From JAAEPI01 sp964352625 (GTDB taxonomy: Bacteria > Bacteroidota > Bacteroidia > Cytophagales > Cyclobacteriaceae): a stretch of 64,000 bases of DNA. The notes under the pieces are model-generated. The model saw only the letters and a list, made by a program, of their open reading frames with translations, was not told the DNA's origin and did not search any database. The stretch spans positions 1 to 64,000 of the forward strand of contig CAYGSD010000003.1 of assembly GCA_964352625.1 (NCBI GenBank). The letters are read 5' to 3'. Both the position numbers and the translations under genes were made by a program. This document shows positions 43,584 to 53,476 of the stretch, piece after piece; positions within the stretch are counted from its first letter, which is position 1; every line of letters starts with the position of its first letter.

Positions 43584-45368
43584 ATGCCGGTTTCACCTGT
43601 CAATGCCAAAACAGACTTAATCACATTTGCCATTTCCGTTGGCGGGAGTCCAATTGACGATAGCTATGAAGTGCTGTCAATCAGCACATCCAAATTCATC
43701 AACCGCCAGCCGTATGCCAATATCACATTCTTGGATGGAAGTGCTGCTGAAAGTGATTTTAAGGTAAGTAACAAGGCCGATTTTCTTCCAGGTGCAGAGA
43801 TTGAGATCAAAGCCGGATATCACTCGGTGGATAAAACTATTTTCAAGGGCATAATAACCAAACACGCTGTAACGGCTTCCGAAGGGGTGTCTGAGCTACG
43901 ATTGGAATGCCGGGACAAAGCGATCAAAATGGTTTCCGGAAGAAAGAATGCCTATTATATTGATAAGAAGGACAGTGATATCATATCCACTTTAATAGGT
44001 ACATCGGGAGCGAGTGCCGACGTAGAAGCCACAACTTATCAGCATAAGTCCATGATTCAATTCAACGCCACTGATTGGGATTTCATGTTGACCAGAGCAG
44101 ATGCTAATGGTCAGGTGGTGCTTGTGAGCGATGGAAAAATATCTGTTAAAAAACCGGATACCTCTGCTGCTCCACCCTTGGTAGTAAGCTATGGAAGCAC
44201 GTTGCTAGAGTTCAGCGCTGAACTCGACTCAGAAAGTCAGTTAAAGGCAGTCAAAGGGTACGCCTGGGACAGTGCGACTCAAAAAATTGTGAATGGTACG
44301 GGTAAGTCAAAAGTCAAGGGACCTGGTAATGTCACATCGGATAAATTGGCCGGCGTGATGAGTCCAACTGAATATGCAGTACAATCATCCGGGATCATAG
44401 ATCCGAATGATCTAAAAAATTGGGCCGAAGGCGTGGATACAAGAGCTAAGCTTTCTGCTGTCCAAGGGTATGTGAAATTTCAAGGCAGCAGCTTAGCAAT
44501 CCCCGGTGAAATGATTCAATTGGAAGGAGTCGGAGATAGGTTCAATGGTAATTTTTTTATTGGTGCAGTCCATCATAGTATTTCTGATGGTCAGTGGTCC
44601 ACTGAGGTGGAGTTCGGTATTCCTTCAGAAGGGTATTTCGAGCAAACTCAAAACTTGTCAGCCCCACCGGCAGCTGGGTTGCTACCCGCAGTAAGTGGAT
44701 TACAAATTGGGGTGGTGAAACAAATTCACGAAGATCCTGATGGTGCTTTCAGAGTGCTCACCAAGATACCAATACTTCAGCAGGATAAAGATGCCGTATG
44801 GGCCAGGTTAGCCAACTACTATGCCTCAAATGGTTTTGGAAATTTCTTTTACCCGGAGGTGAATGACGAGGTGATTCTTGGATTTATTAATGAAGACCCG
44901 AGATTTCCAGTAATTCTTGGTAGTCTCTATAGCAAGAAGAACAAGCCAGCCTTAACTCCTGATCAAAAGAATGAAACGAAAGCCATAGTAACCAAATCAA
45001 AACTTGAAGTTTCATTCGATGAAAAGGATAAGATCATAGCCTTAAAGACCCCCGGTGGCAATCAGTTAATGATATCGGACAAAGACAAGGGAATCCTATT
45101 GACCGATCAAAATAAGAATGCACTTACCCTGGATAGCTCGGGCATCACCTTAGACAGTGCATCAAATATTACGATCAAGGCCAAGGGGAATATTACGATT
45201 GATGCAGGTGGAAATTTGGCCCAATCGGCTAAAGCAAATGCAACTGTAGATGCATTACAGATTGAGAACACAGCGAAGACTTCTTTCACTGCAAAAGGGA
45301 ATGCAACGGCTGAAATTTCTGCGTCCGGACAAACGACCGTAAAAGGCGCCATAGTAATGATAAACTAA
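43584..45368 (+). CDS. eCIS VgrG-like central spike (Pvc8-like)
   Basis: A 594-residue spike protein of the VgrG/gp27-gp5 type. Residues 1-360 form the gp27-like hub (VLSISTSKFINRQPYANI, WDFMLTRADANGQVV), followed by an OB-fold region (AVWARLANYYASNGFGNFFYP, then VNDEVILGFINEDPRFPVILGS near 430-452). The last 110 residues are a repetitive beta-helix needle (ITIKAKGNITIDAGGNL, FTAKGNATAEISASG). It forms a trimer on which the PAAR tip sits. No extra effector domain is fused at the C-terminus. Confidence 0.93.
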   Translation: MPVSPVNAKTDLITFAISVGGSPIDDSYEVLSISTSKFINRQPYANITFLDGSAAESDFKVSNKADFLPGAEIEIKAGYHSVDKTIFKGIITKHAVTASEGVSELRLECRDKAIKMVSGRKNAYYIDKKDSDIISTLIGTSGASADVEATTYQHKSMIQFNATDWDFMLTRADANGQVVLVSDGKISVKKPDTSAAPPLVVSYGSTLLEFSAELDSESQLKAVKGYAWDSATQKIVNGTGKSKVKGPGNVTSDKLAGVMSPTEYAVQSSGIIDPNDLKNWAEGVDTRAKLSAVQGYVKFQGSSLAIPGEMIQLEGVGDRFNGNFFIGAVHHSISDGQWSTEVEFGIPSEGYFEQTQNLSAPPAAGLLPAVSGLQIGVVKQIHEDPDGAFRVLTKIPILQQDKDAVWARLANYYASNGFGNFFYPEVNDEVILGFINEDPRFPVILGSLYSKKNKPALTPDQKNETKAIVTKSKLEVSFDEKDKIIALKTPGGNQLMISDKDKGILLTDQNKNALTLDSSGITLDSASNITIKAKGNITIDAGGNLAQSAKANATVDALQIENTAKTSFTAKGNATAEISASGQTTVKGAIVMIN

Positions 45369-45374
45369 TCAAAT

Positions 45375-45674
45375 ATGCCTCCAGCAGCAAGAATAACAGA
45401 TATGCATACTTGTCCGATGGTCACACCGGGTGTTCCTCCAATTCCCCATGTAGGTGGACCGATTATCGGTCCAGGGACTCCCACTGTTTTAATTGGTGGA
45501 TTGCCAGCCGCAAAAATGGGTGACTCATGTGTTTGCGTTGGGCCACCTGATAGCATAGTCAAGGGCTCAGCTACGGTGATGATAGGAGGTGCCCCCGCAA
45601 TACGGATGGGAGACACCACGGCCCATGGTGGAGCAATAGTATTAGGATTATCAACTGTAATGATTGGAGGATAA
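45375..45674 (+). CDS. eCIS PAAR-repeat tip protein (Pvc10-like)
   Basis: A 99-residue PAAR protein that sharpens the spike. It starts PPAARITDMHTCPM and contains the repeated VLIGGLPAAKMGD and VMIGGAPAIRMGD turns, with zinc-ligand-type His and Cys residues (H11, C13, C52 and a C-terminal-half His in TTAHGG). It follows the spike gene after 6 bases. In PVC clusters the gp25 gene lies between the two, so the order is switched here. Confidence 0.92.
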   Translation: MPPAARITDMHTCPMVTPGVPPIPHVGGPIIGPGTPTVLIGGLPAAKMGDSCVCVGPPDSIVKGSATVMIGGAPAIRMGDTTAHGGAIVLGLSTVMIGG

Positions 45675-45675
45675 T

Positions 45676-46095
45676 ATGAGTGCTGACGAATATTCTTTTC
45701 TTGGTACAGGATGGAGATTTCCACCCCGATTTGACATTGAGGGTCCAATGACTGCAATGGTCAGCGATGAAGAAGATATTCAGCAAAGCTTGTACATCAT
45801 ACTTTCGACCCGGAAGGGTGAACGAATCATCAATCCCGAATTTGGATGTGGAATCTATGATCTTGTTTTTGAGGAAATAGATACTTCCATTCACCATCAA
45901 ATCAAGGATTTAGTTTCTTCGGCTATTCTATACTTCGAACCCCGCATCAAGTTGTTGAAAGTTGATGTGTCAATTTCTCAGCAAGTGGAGGGGAGGTTGA
46001 ACATCAATCTTGATTATCTCATTCGGACAGTCAACAAAAGGAGCAACATGGTATTCCCATTTTATTTTCTTGAGGGAACTGATCTTAGATTTTGA
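45676..46095 (+). CDS. eCIS baseplate protein of the gp25 family (Pvc9-like)
   Basis: A 139-residue gp25-like lysozyme-related wedge protein that contacts the first sheath ring. Typical parts are GTGWRFPPRF, the IQQSLYIILSTRKGERIINPEFGCGIYDLVFE core and the RIKLLKVDVSI strand. I chose the ATG at 45676, preceded by GGAGG; a TTG four codons upstream also stays open. It overlaps the next gene by 4 bases. Confidence 0.92.
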   Translation: MSADEYSFLGTGWRFPPRFDIEGPMTAMVSDEEDIQQSLYIILSTRKGERIINPEFGCGIYDLVFEEIDTSIHHQIKDLVSSAILYFEPRIKLLKVDVSISQQVEGRLNINLDYLIRTVNKRSNMVFPFYFLEGTDLRF

Positions 46096-49000
46096 TGAAA
46101 TCCGAAAACCTAACCATATGGAATGAAGGAACTACTCAAAAACAGAGGACGATACAGTCGCTGACCAATCCTTCATTTCGGGTAGACGAAAGAGAGTTTG
46201 AAGACCTGCTGAATGAAGTCATTGAATATTCCAACTACGTTTCTTTTCATAAACCTGAGAATATTGATTCCGATCAACCGCGTCATACCTGGAAGCACTT
46301 TTTGGAAATCGATGAAGTCTCTGTGCTTTCTCAGCTAAAATTATTTGATCTAAAGAAGATCGAGGATGATTTTTATTCGCATTACAACCTAGGATGGAAA
46401 GCATCGACACGGCTGGCGCGGAAACACCTTCATTTTGCTCTGTTTGTAAGTATCGACCTTGGGCGGAATCTGATCAGATGGCACGACTTGCTATCGAGAA
46501 TTCCTAGCCATCAGCCTCATTACCTCATTTTCAAGGAGTGGGAGCAAGCCTTGCATCAAATTCCTGGTTTTCAAATTTCTGGCATAAGCCAGGATAAGGC
46601 CGAAATTGAAGATGATAGGTCTGCGAATCTTAAGCAAATAATATGGCATTTCCTTGCTTGGGAGAGATCAGCCAAAGAAAGAGGAAAAGCGTCAATAGAG
46701 AAGTTTCCATTTGAACCATATGAGGAACTAGAGCGGTACTTTCGAATTCTTCAAAAGACTACCTTATTCTTAGCTTCCAAATATCCCTTTTTCAAGAAAC
46801 TATCCGAACAAAATCATGCACATGAACCGCACAATGGGTTGTTGTTTGCATTTCTAGAATTATTCAAAAAAGCACAAGAAAAAATCAATGGATTTCATAC
46901 CAGGCATTTGGATTTCTACTATAAGGAATTGCTGGGGCTAAAGCTGGCAAATGCGAGCCCGGATGAAACCATTATTTTGCCTAGATTGGAAGATTCCATC
47001 AAAACCTTCAAACTCAATCAGGGAGTAAAATTTCTTGGAGGAACAGACCATAAAGGTGACGAGGTATTATATGAATCTTTGGATGATCTTCTGATTGATC
47101 AAAGTACCATAAAGTACATCAGGGGAATTCATTTGACTGGCATACAAATAGGAGGGAACACGGTCACAGAATCCATTCTTAGTCGGGAGTACGAGCTTAC
47201 TGAAAGTGAAGAACCATGGCCAATCATGGAAATAGCGGCAGGTGATCCTAAATCAATCAGGTTGGCTGATGTAGGGTTTGCTATTTCTTCGCCTAATTTG
47301 GAGTTAAGGGATGGCAACCGGCGCATCACATTTTCATTCAATGGGCAAACGGAGTTCTATGCCCTAAATACCAAGATTTTTGAGAAATTGAAAGGTCAGG
47401 CAAAAGAGAATCAAGACGTTGAAAAACTTGATGCAACTCTTGCTGAAGTGATCAAAGCAGCCTCGCTCAAACCAGGTTCAGAACTCACTATCAAGTCATT
47501 TTTTCAGTTCGTTTTTTCACCAAGTATTCAACAATCAGAGTATTCTGTCACTGGAGAGTTCTATGACTCGGTCATGAACACAGATTTATCTACTTGGTCC
47601 ATCGGAAAAACGGGCGATCCATTTTCGGGAGAAATGCTCCTGAGTGAGTTGATACTAGAACTTGAGGAGCACACTCAAAAAAAACACAATGAAACCTTAC
47701 TTGAAACGATGGAGACTATGTTCAAGCTAGGAACGACAAATTCTGGTAAAGAGCATCGAAAGTTTCGTCGGCTGTTTCTCGATGCATTTGAGATTTCTTA
47801 CAGTTCCACAGAGGGTTGGGAATACCTAAAACCTGTATCCGTAGAAATGGATACCAATTCCTTCGCCTATTCGTTCAGGATAGTCATTGTTTTGAATCAA
47901 GATCGACCAGCTGTTCTTGCTAACTCCACTCTGGGTTTCGAAGATCCCGTTATTCGATTTCTCATCAATAAGGAGGCACCTACCTATCCTTATGACTTTC
48001 TTAATCGGATAAATCCTTACCAAATAGATTGTGATGTGGAAGTGGCAGACATTAAAGATCTAACGGTCTATAATCAGATCGGACAACTGAATCCGGATGG
48101 CCCATTCTTTCCATTCGGTCCCACTCCAAATAATTTTTCCTATCTACTAATTGGAAACTCAGAAGTTTTCAAGAAGAAAATCCATCGGCTGAAGGTGAAC
48201 CTGGACTGGATGGATCTTCCAATACTTAGAGGTGGATTCAAGGCACACTATGCCGAGTACAATGAGACGTTTCATAATGATGAATTCAAGATGGAAGTGT
48301 CCTTGTTGTCTTCCGGCGAATGGAAGCCAGAAAGTGACAATAGGCAGGAAATAAATATCTTCGGAAACGAGGAGTTTTTGAAGAACGATCTCTCGTATGA
48401 GCTCGATACGAGGAAGCTGGAATCCAATGAAAAATTTGATTGGAACCCCGAAGAATTGGTATTTGATAAGTTGACTCGAAGGGGTTTTATAAAATTACAA
48501 CTTTCAGCTCCTACTTACTCATTTGGTCACTCGATATACCCGAACCTGCTCTCTCAGATGGTCATGAAGAACGCCAGCAAACTGTCAGGGTTGAAATCTC
48601 TCATTTCAGGAAAGGGTATTCAGATGCCTATGCCGAACTTACCATATACCCCCAAGTTGGCTCATATCTCATTGGATTACAATTTGAAATTCAAAATCGA
48701 TTTTCGATCTAAAAAAGGCGGAAGCCAGTCTGTAAATAAATTCTATCATCTGGAGCCTTTCGGAGGTCAATCAAGAGTCTATGGCACAGGTAGGTCAGCG
48801 AATCTTGTCCCTTCATTTACTGACGAAGGTTCGTTACTCTTGGCGATAGACCAATCCGACACGCCCTGTGTCGTCACGCTGTTTTTTCATTTAATGGAGC
48901 GTGAGGCAGGATCGGACACCTTGAAAGAGGATGCGGTGGAATGGTCTGTGCTTGTGGACAATTCCTGGAAAAGGCTAACCAATGATCAGGTCTCACTGGA

Positions 49001-50102
49001 CACCACTAATGGTCTCATTCAGTCTGGGATCGTCCGGTTGGATATTCCGTATATCAGGAGATTTGAGAATACGCTCCTAGAGTCCAAATTACTCTGGATC
49101 AAGGCCAGTCTGAAAAGGGGAATAAATATTCTAGGTAATGTGATTTCGATTCAAAATCACGCCGTTCGTGTAAGGCGGATCATGAATGGGAATGTCAATA
49201 ATGATCTACCATTTATTCCGGCCCGAACCATAGAGTCTGCCTATGATGACCTACCACAACTGAGAGAGGTTTCTCAGCCCATGGCATCCTATAACGGTAG
49301 ACCCAATGAATTAGAAAATGATTTTAAAATAAGGGTTTCAGAACGATTGCGCCATAGGAACAGAATGGTCAATCAATACGATTATGAAAGAATCATACTC
49401 GAGGCTTTACCAAGTGTAAACAAAGTGCTTTGTTTGAATGCATTTCGGCTAGATTCATCAACTTCCGTTGGCTATTCCATTAACAAACCAGGCAATGTTT
49501 TGTTGGTTATGGTTCCGTTGATATCTGTCCAGTCCGGTATCAATCCACAAGCCCCGAAGAATGGAATCAATACCCTGAGAAAAGTTCGGCAATTGCTGCA
49601 AAGCAGGTCTTCGGCCTTTGCCAGTTTTCAGGTAATCAATCCGGCCTATGAACCCGTCAGAGTTTTTGCCAAAGTGAAATTGAAATCTGGTAGCGACGGA
49701 ACACACATAAAGAAATTAAATCAGGAGTTGAAGGAACTGATAGCACCATGGATTGGTGACCCCTCGCAAGAGCCGATGTTTCAGAAGAAGTTGGCTTTAG
49801 AGGAGGTCCAATCCTTTATTCAATCGAGACCATATATTGATTTTGTCACCAAAATCTCCATGGTGAAGGTGCACGAAACCAAGGAGGATCAAGATAATGG
49901 GCCTTACAGGCTAGATGACACAGGGATCAGTCAAACAAAAGATAATGAAATCAAAGGCAGATATCCTTGGTCAATACTCACCACTGCAAGCCGACACAGC
50001 CTTGAATTTCTGAATGGTGAGGACATTCTGGAAGCTGATGAGGCAGGATTGGATGAGCTTTATCTGAACGAAGATTTTGTAATTCCTCAAACCGACACAT
50101 AG
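46092..50102 (+). CDS. Large eCIS baseplate protein, J-like (Pvc11-like)
   Basis: A 1336-residue protein, much larger than phage gpJ (about 300). The C-terminal third has the baseplate J-like signature (about 1075-1120): ENDFKIRVSERLRHRNRMV, then YDYERIILEALPSVNKVLCLN. The long N-terminal part is predicted alpha/beta with few recognisable motifs and resembles the wedge arm of eCIS baseplates. It should form the main baseplate wedge with the 853-residue protein encoded two genes downstream. The next start directly follows the stop. Confidence 0.88.
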   Translation: MMKSENLTIWNEGTTQKQRTIQSLTNPSFRVDEREFEDLLNEVIEYSNYVSFHKPENIDSDQPRHTWKHFLEIDEVSVLSQLKLFDLKKIEDDFYSHYNLGWKASTRLARKHLHFALFVSIDLGRNLIRWHDLLSRIPSHQPHYLIFKEWEQALHQIPGFQISGISQDKAEIEDDRSANLKQIIWHFLAWERSAKERGKASIEKFPFEPYEELERYFRILQKTTLFLASKYPFFKKLSEQNHAHEPHNGLLFAFLELFKKAQEKINGFHTRHLDFYYKELLGLKLANASPDETIILPRLEDSIKTFKLNQGVKFLGGTDHKGDEVLYESLDDLLIDQSTIKYIRGIHLTGIQIGGNTVTESILSREYELTESEEPWPIMEIAAGDPKSIRLADVGFAISSPNLELRDGNRRITFSFNGQTEFYALNTKIFEKLKGQAKENQDVEKLDATLAEVIKAASLKPGSELTIKSFFQFVFSPSIQQSEYSVTGEFYDSVMNTDLSTWSIGKTGDPFSGEMLLSELILELEEHTQKKHNETLLETMETMFKLGTTNSGKEHRKFRRLFLDAFEISYSSTEGWEYLKPVSVEMDTNSFAYSFRIVIVLNQDRPAVLANSTLGFEDPVIRFLINKEAPTYPYDFLNRINPYQIDCDVEVADIKDLTVYNQIGQLNPDGPFFPFGPTPNNFSYLLIGNSEVFKKKIHRLKVNLDWMDLPILRGGFKAHYAEYNETFHNDEFKMEVSLLSSGEWKPESDNRQEINIFGNEEFLKNDLSYELDTRKLESNEKFDWNPEELVFDKLTRRGFIKLQLSAPTYSFGHSIYPNLLSQMVMKNASKLSGLKSLISGKGIQMPMPNLPYTPKLAHISLDYNLKFKIDFRSKKGGSQSVNKFYHLEPFGGQSRVYGTGRSANLVPSFTDEGSLLLAIDQSDTPCVVTLFFHLMEREAGSDTLKEDAVEWSVLVDNSWKRLTNDQVSLDTTNGLIQSGIVRLDIPYIRRFENTLLESKLLWIKASLKRGINILGNVISIQNHAVRVRRIMNGNVNNDLPFIPARTIESAYDDLPQLREVSQPMASYNGRPNELENDFKIRVSERLRHRNRMVNQYDYERIILEALPSVNKVLCLNAFRLDSSTSVGYSINKPGNVLLVMVPLISVQSGINPQAPKNGINTLRKVRQLLQSRSSAFASFQVINPAYEPVRVFAKVKLKSGSDGTHIKKLNQELKELIAPWIGDPSQEPMFQKKLALEEVQSFIQSRPYIDFVTKISMVKVHETKEDQDNGPYRLDDTGISQTKDNEIKGRYPWSILTTASRHSLEFLNGEDILEADEAGLDELYLNEDFVIPQTDT

Positions 50103-50915
50103 ATGAATAGGAAAGGCAGAGATCAACTCAAAGAGCTTTTCAGTAAAGGTAAGTTGCCAACTGAATCAAGCTTCCAAATTTTGATAGACTCGATGTACAA
50201 TCGAGAGGATGATGATTTTGACGATCTGTATGATGGTCCGCTTAAGCTCTATGTAAAAACCGAAAAAAGGAAGAGGTCTGATGCAGAGACACTCTTGGAG
50301 TTCTATAATGACCTGGCTACTACCGGAGAAGATGGCAAGGCCACTTGGCGATTCTCTCTCTCTCCAGAGGGCGCATTGAAAATTTTCAGGGATGGAGATA
50401 AAGAAGTCATTGTAATTGATGCAGAGGGAAATATCGAACTTGTTTCTGAGGAGTTGAAAATCTTGGGAAATGTGAGTTTGTCTGGATTCAAGGGCTCCTA
50501 CACATCCAATAATGAGCTCGGAAAACCATTGCCAGATCCCCTGGCCGATGGAGAGTGGCACCCTATTGTAGAGGGAGTCAATGGGTGTCAGATGTTCAAG
50601 ATAGTGGCAGGCGTTGGATATCCTGGTGGAACTAAATTTGCCCTTGCCCATGCGATTGCAACACTGGTTCCAAAAAGGAAATATTTCTGGAATATACCTC
50701 GCTTCAATCCAAGACATTCAAGGATTCAGATAGTCCAATCTTGTGGAGGCTCACTAAAAGAAAAGTTGGATTTTAAGTGGGCTGCCGCGGGAGATAATCA
50801 CAATCTGCTGATTCGATCACGGACAAATTATGGAGCAAAAACCACCATCCAATGTCACATCACTAAGTTGTGGTTTGACCCAACAATGAGTGAAAATATA
50901 GAGATCGACACGTGA
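50103..50915 (+). CDS. Fibre-like or baseplate-associated eCIS protein of unknown family
   Basis: A 270-residue protein. The first 40 residues carry LPTESSFQILIDSMYN, a motif found at the start of several Bacteroidota tail-like proteins. The middle (about 85-140) has short repeated strands typical of fibres (EGALKIFRDGDKEVIVIDAEGNIELVSEELKILGNV). The C-terminal 130 residues look like a compact beta-rich domain. A host-binding or tail-fibre role (Pvc13 position) is plausible from order and style but not shown. It overlaps the next start by 4 bases. Confidence 0.6.
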   Translation: MNRKGRDQLKELFSKGKLPTESSFQILIDSMYNREDDDFDDLYDGPLKLYVKTEKRKRSDAETLLEFYNDLATTGEDGKATWRFSLSPEGALKIFRDGDKEVIVIDAEGNIELVSEELKILGNVSLSGFKGSYTSNNELGKPLPDPLADGEWHPIVEGVNGCQMFKIVAGVGYPGGTKFALAHAIATLVPKRKYFWNIPRFNPRHSRIQIVQSCGGSLKEKLDFKWAAAGDNHNLLIRSRTNYGAKTTIQCHITKLWFDPTMSENIEIDT

Positions 50916-53473
50916 AGCCATCCAAATTCATTGATTTAGAAAATAAGTCTGAATATCATTTGGATATAAATGAGCTCTATAAAAATGGGATCGAGCTCAT
51001 ACAGAAATACTCCAGTGATAAATGGACGGATTTCAACGAGCATGACCCGGGAGTAACAATTCTGGAGAACCTCGTATTTGCCATCACTGATGTGTGCTAC
51101 AGGCTCGGGTTCGATGTATTTGATTTCCTAGTAAACGAAGAGGGTGTACTGGATCTAAACGAGCAGGCTCTGTATCCGGCGGAAAGAATCCTAACCACTC
51201 ACCCGGTCACTATTAACGATATCAGGAAAGTCATATTCGATCGACTGGGTGTGGTGAGCAATGTATGGTTAGAAAAGGACAATGAAGGACTTCAGGGACT
51301 ATACCGCATTGCACTCTTTGCTAAACCACAGATACATTTTTTGTCAGACAACAAGGCCTATTGGGAAGATCTGAAAAATAAAATCAAAGATGATTTGATC
51401 AGGATATGGCCATCAATAAGAAATTTGGGTGAGGATATTAGTGAGGATGGAATTACCGTTTTATCCAGCCAGACAATCTATATCCGGTGTAGTCTGACCA
51501 TTGACAATTCTTCTACCCTTGAAACAATTCTTGCACGGGTCATTTATACGATCGATAACTACTTCAATCCTGAGCTGACGACCAATTCCCTTGCTTACCT
51601 CAAGCATAAGGAGATTCCTATCGAGGATATTTTTGAGGGACCCTTATTGCAAAATGGGTTTGTTGAAAATGAGTCGATTTCTGCCGAAAGACCCATCAAA
51701 ATTCATAAGGGATTAATAGTGTCATTGATTTCTCAAATTGATGGAGTTATTCAGATCGAGGATTTGCAGCTATTGGAAAGTATAGATGAAAAGCCAGCTT
51801 CACAGGCCAAAGAAATCATCTCGGTAGCACCAGGCCATATCCCTAGGTTTAGTTTCGAGCGGGATGAACCAGATACCGTGGAGTCTCAGCAGCAACTACT
51901 AAAAAAGAAGGAAACAACCTATCTGCTAGTTAAGCTACGCCCCAGAAATAATGCTCAATATTTTGACATCAATTACGATCGGATGATCAAAATCCTTCGA
52001 GAAATGCAAGCCCTCAATGGACACGCTTATGCGGTAAACCTAGAAGCAGAATCTGAGCAAATTAGACTAAAGGGGAATTATAAAAGATTCGACAGCTATC
52101 ATTCTATTCAGAATGATTTACCCCATATCTACGCTACGAATCAATTTGGGCTATCAAAGTACGATTCAAAGGCTCGCAAGGCGGAAGTGTTACAACTGAA
52201 ATCCTACCTGATTCTGTTCGAGCAACTGCTTCAGAATTTCACAAGTCAGATTCAGCATTTAAAGGATATCTATTCCCCGAATGAACTAGACAAAACGTAC
52301 TTCTCAAAGCCACTGACGGATGCGGCGATCAAGGATGTTCTTGATCTATATCAGTTGAATGAGAATATCAAGGATGAAGATCATTTGGCGGACGTATTAG
52401 TAACAGTTTTGGAAAAAGTAAGCAAAGCTCACCCTCATATCGACAGGAAAAGCAGGTTGCTTGATTATATGCTGGCTATTTATGGTGAACATTTTTCCCA
52501 AAGCAGCCTACGGAGAATTTCAGGTGCCGACAGTGAAGAAGAAAACCTAAAACACATTGTCGGCAACAAAGCCCAAATGCTCAAGAACCTTCAGCACTTC
52601 AATCGTAATTCAGCGAAAGCCCCAACCAACACCGAGAATCCGTCTGAGCAAAGCGGGTTCGCTCAGAAAATTGCAATTCTGTTAGGATTGGATTACTCGG
52701 CTCCCTTTGAACAATTGTCAATATCCAATTTGATCAGAACGGATGATTTGAGCCTGGTAGTGGTGAGTTCAAAAAATATGCAACGAGAGCCATACCGAAC
52801 TTGGGAGAATTCAATCAAAATAAACTTCAAGCATTCTACGGAAAGCGGTTCGGGTCTCACCGATTTCACCAAACCCTCGGAGGAAGAGCTTGCCGAACAT
52901 TCCTTGGAATTCATGAATGTATTCATTGGTCATCATTACCTACCCGTGAATTTGCTACGTGAAGGATCTATGATAGCCAATTATAGGCTCTTCAAACGAG
53001 AGAAGGAGGTTGTATTAGCTGTTTTGATAGATAAGAAAAAAAATCAGTGGTACATGATTGATCGCTTCTCAGAGGTAAAAAATGCCATAGTTGCGGGGTA
53101 TAAACTTGCATCACTCTTGGCGAAGTACAATAGACTGGGTGAGCGGTTCAGAATTGTTGATCATATTTTACTGAGACCGGGAGACAAGGTAGGAGATGAT
53201 GCTGCAATTCCGGCAGAGTTTTATGGGCTCACATGTTCCATCGTTTTTCCGTCTTGGCCTCTGAAGTTTTCCGATCAATACTTTCAGCGATTGGCATGTG
53301 AGACGGCAATTTTTAATATGCCTTCACATATTGCCATCCAAGTGCATTGGCTCGATTTTGATGAGTTTGAACACTTCGAATGGTTATACGCCAAATGGCT
53401 CAAAAATCCCGCACAATCAAAGGAGCCTTTGGCTCAGTACCTTTTCAAACTTACTGAGGAGACTAACTTGTAA
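50912..53473 (+). CDS. eCIS baseplate wedge protein (Pvc12-like)
   Basis: An 853-residue protein whose N-terminus holds SSDKWTDFNEHDPGVTILENL (near 34-54), the W-x-D-[FY]-N-E-H-DPG motif shared by large baseplate wedge proteins of the gp6/J group. It lies where pvc12 lies relative to pvc11 and the tape-measure gene. The start is a GTG overlapping the preceding gene by 4 bases. It likely pairs with the 1336-residue protein to form the baseplate ring. Confidence 0.82.
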   Translation: MKPSKFIDLENKSEYHLDINELYKNGIELIQKYSSDKWTDFNEHDPGVTILENLVFAITDVCYRLGFDVFDFLVNEEGVLDLNEQALYPAERILTTHPVTINDIRKVIFDRLGVVSNVWLEKDNEGLQGLYRIALFAKPQIHFLSDNKAYWEDLKNKIKDDLIRIWPSIRNLGEDISEDGITVLSSQTIYIRCSLTIDNSSTLETILARVIYTIDNYFNPELTTNSLAYLKHKEIPIEDIFEGPLLQNGFVENESISAERPIKIHKGLIVSLISQIDGVIQIEDLQLLESIDEKPASQAKEIISVAPGHIPRFSFERDEPDTVESQQQLLKKKETTYLLVKLRPRNNAQYFDINYDRMIKILREMQALNGHAYAVNLEAESEQIRLKGNYKRFDSYHSIQNDLPHIYATNQFGLSKYDSKARKAEVLQLKSYLILFEQLLQNFTSQIQHLKDIYSPNELDKTYFSKPLTDAAIKDVLDLYQLNENIKDEDHLADVLVTVLEKVSKAHPHIDRKSRLLDYMLAIYGEHFSQSSLRRISGADSEEENLKHIVGNKAQMLKNLQHFNRNSAKAPTNTENPSEQSGFAQKIAILLGLDYSAPFEQLSISNLIRTDDLSLVVVSSKNMQREPYRTWENSIKINFKHSTESGSGLTDFTKPSEEELAEHSLEFMNVFIGHHYLPVNLLREGSMIANYRLFKREKEVVLAVLIDKKKNQWYMIDRFSEVKNAIVAGYKLASLLAKYNRLGERFRIVDHILLRPGDKVGDDAAIPAEFYGLTCSIVFPSWPLKFSDQYFQRLACETAIFNMPSHIAIQVHWLDFDEFEHFEWLYAKWLKNPAQSKEPLAQYLFKLTEETNL

Positions 53474-53476
53474 CTG

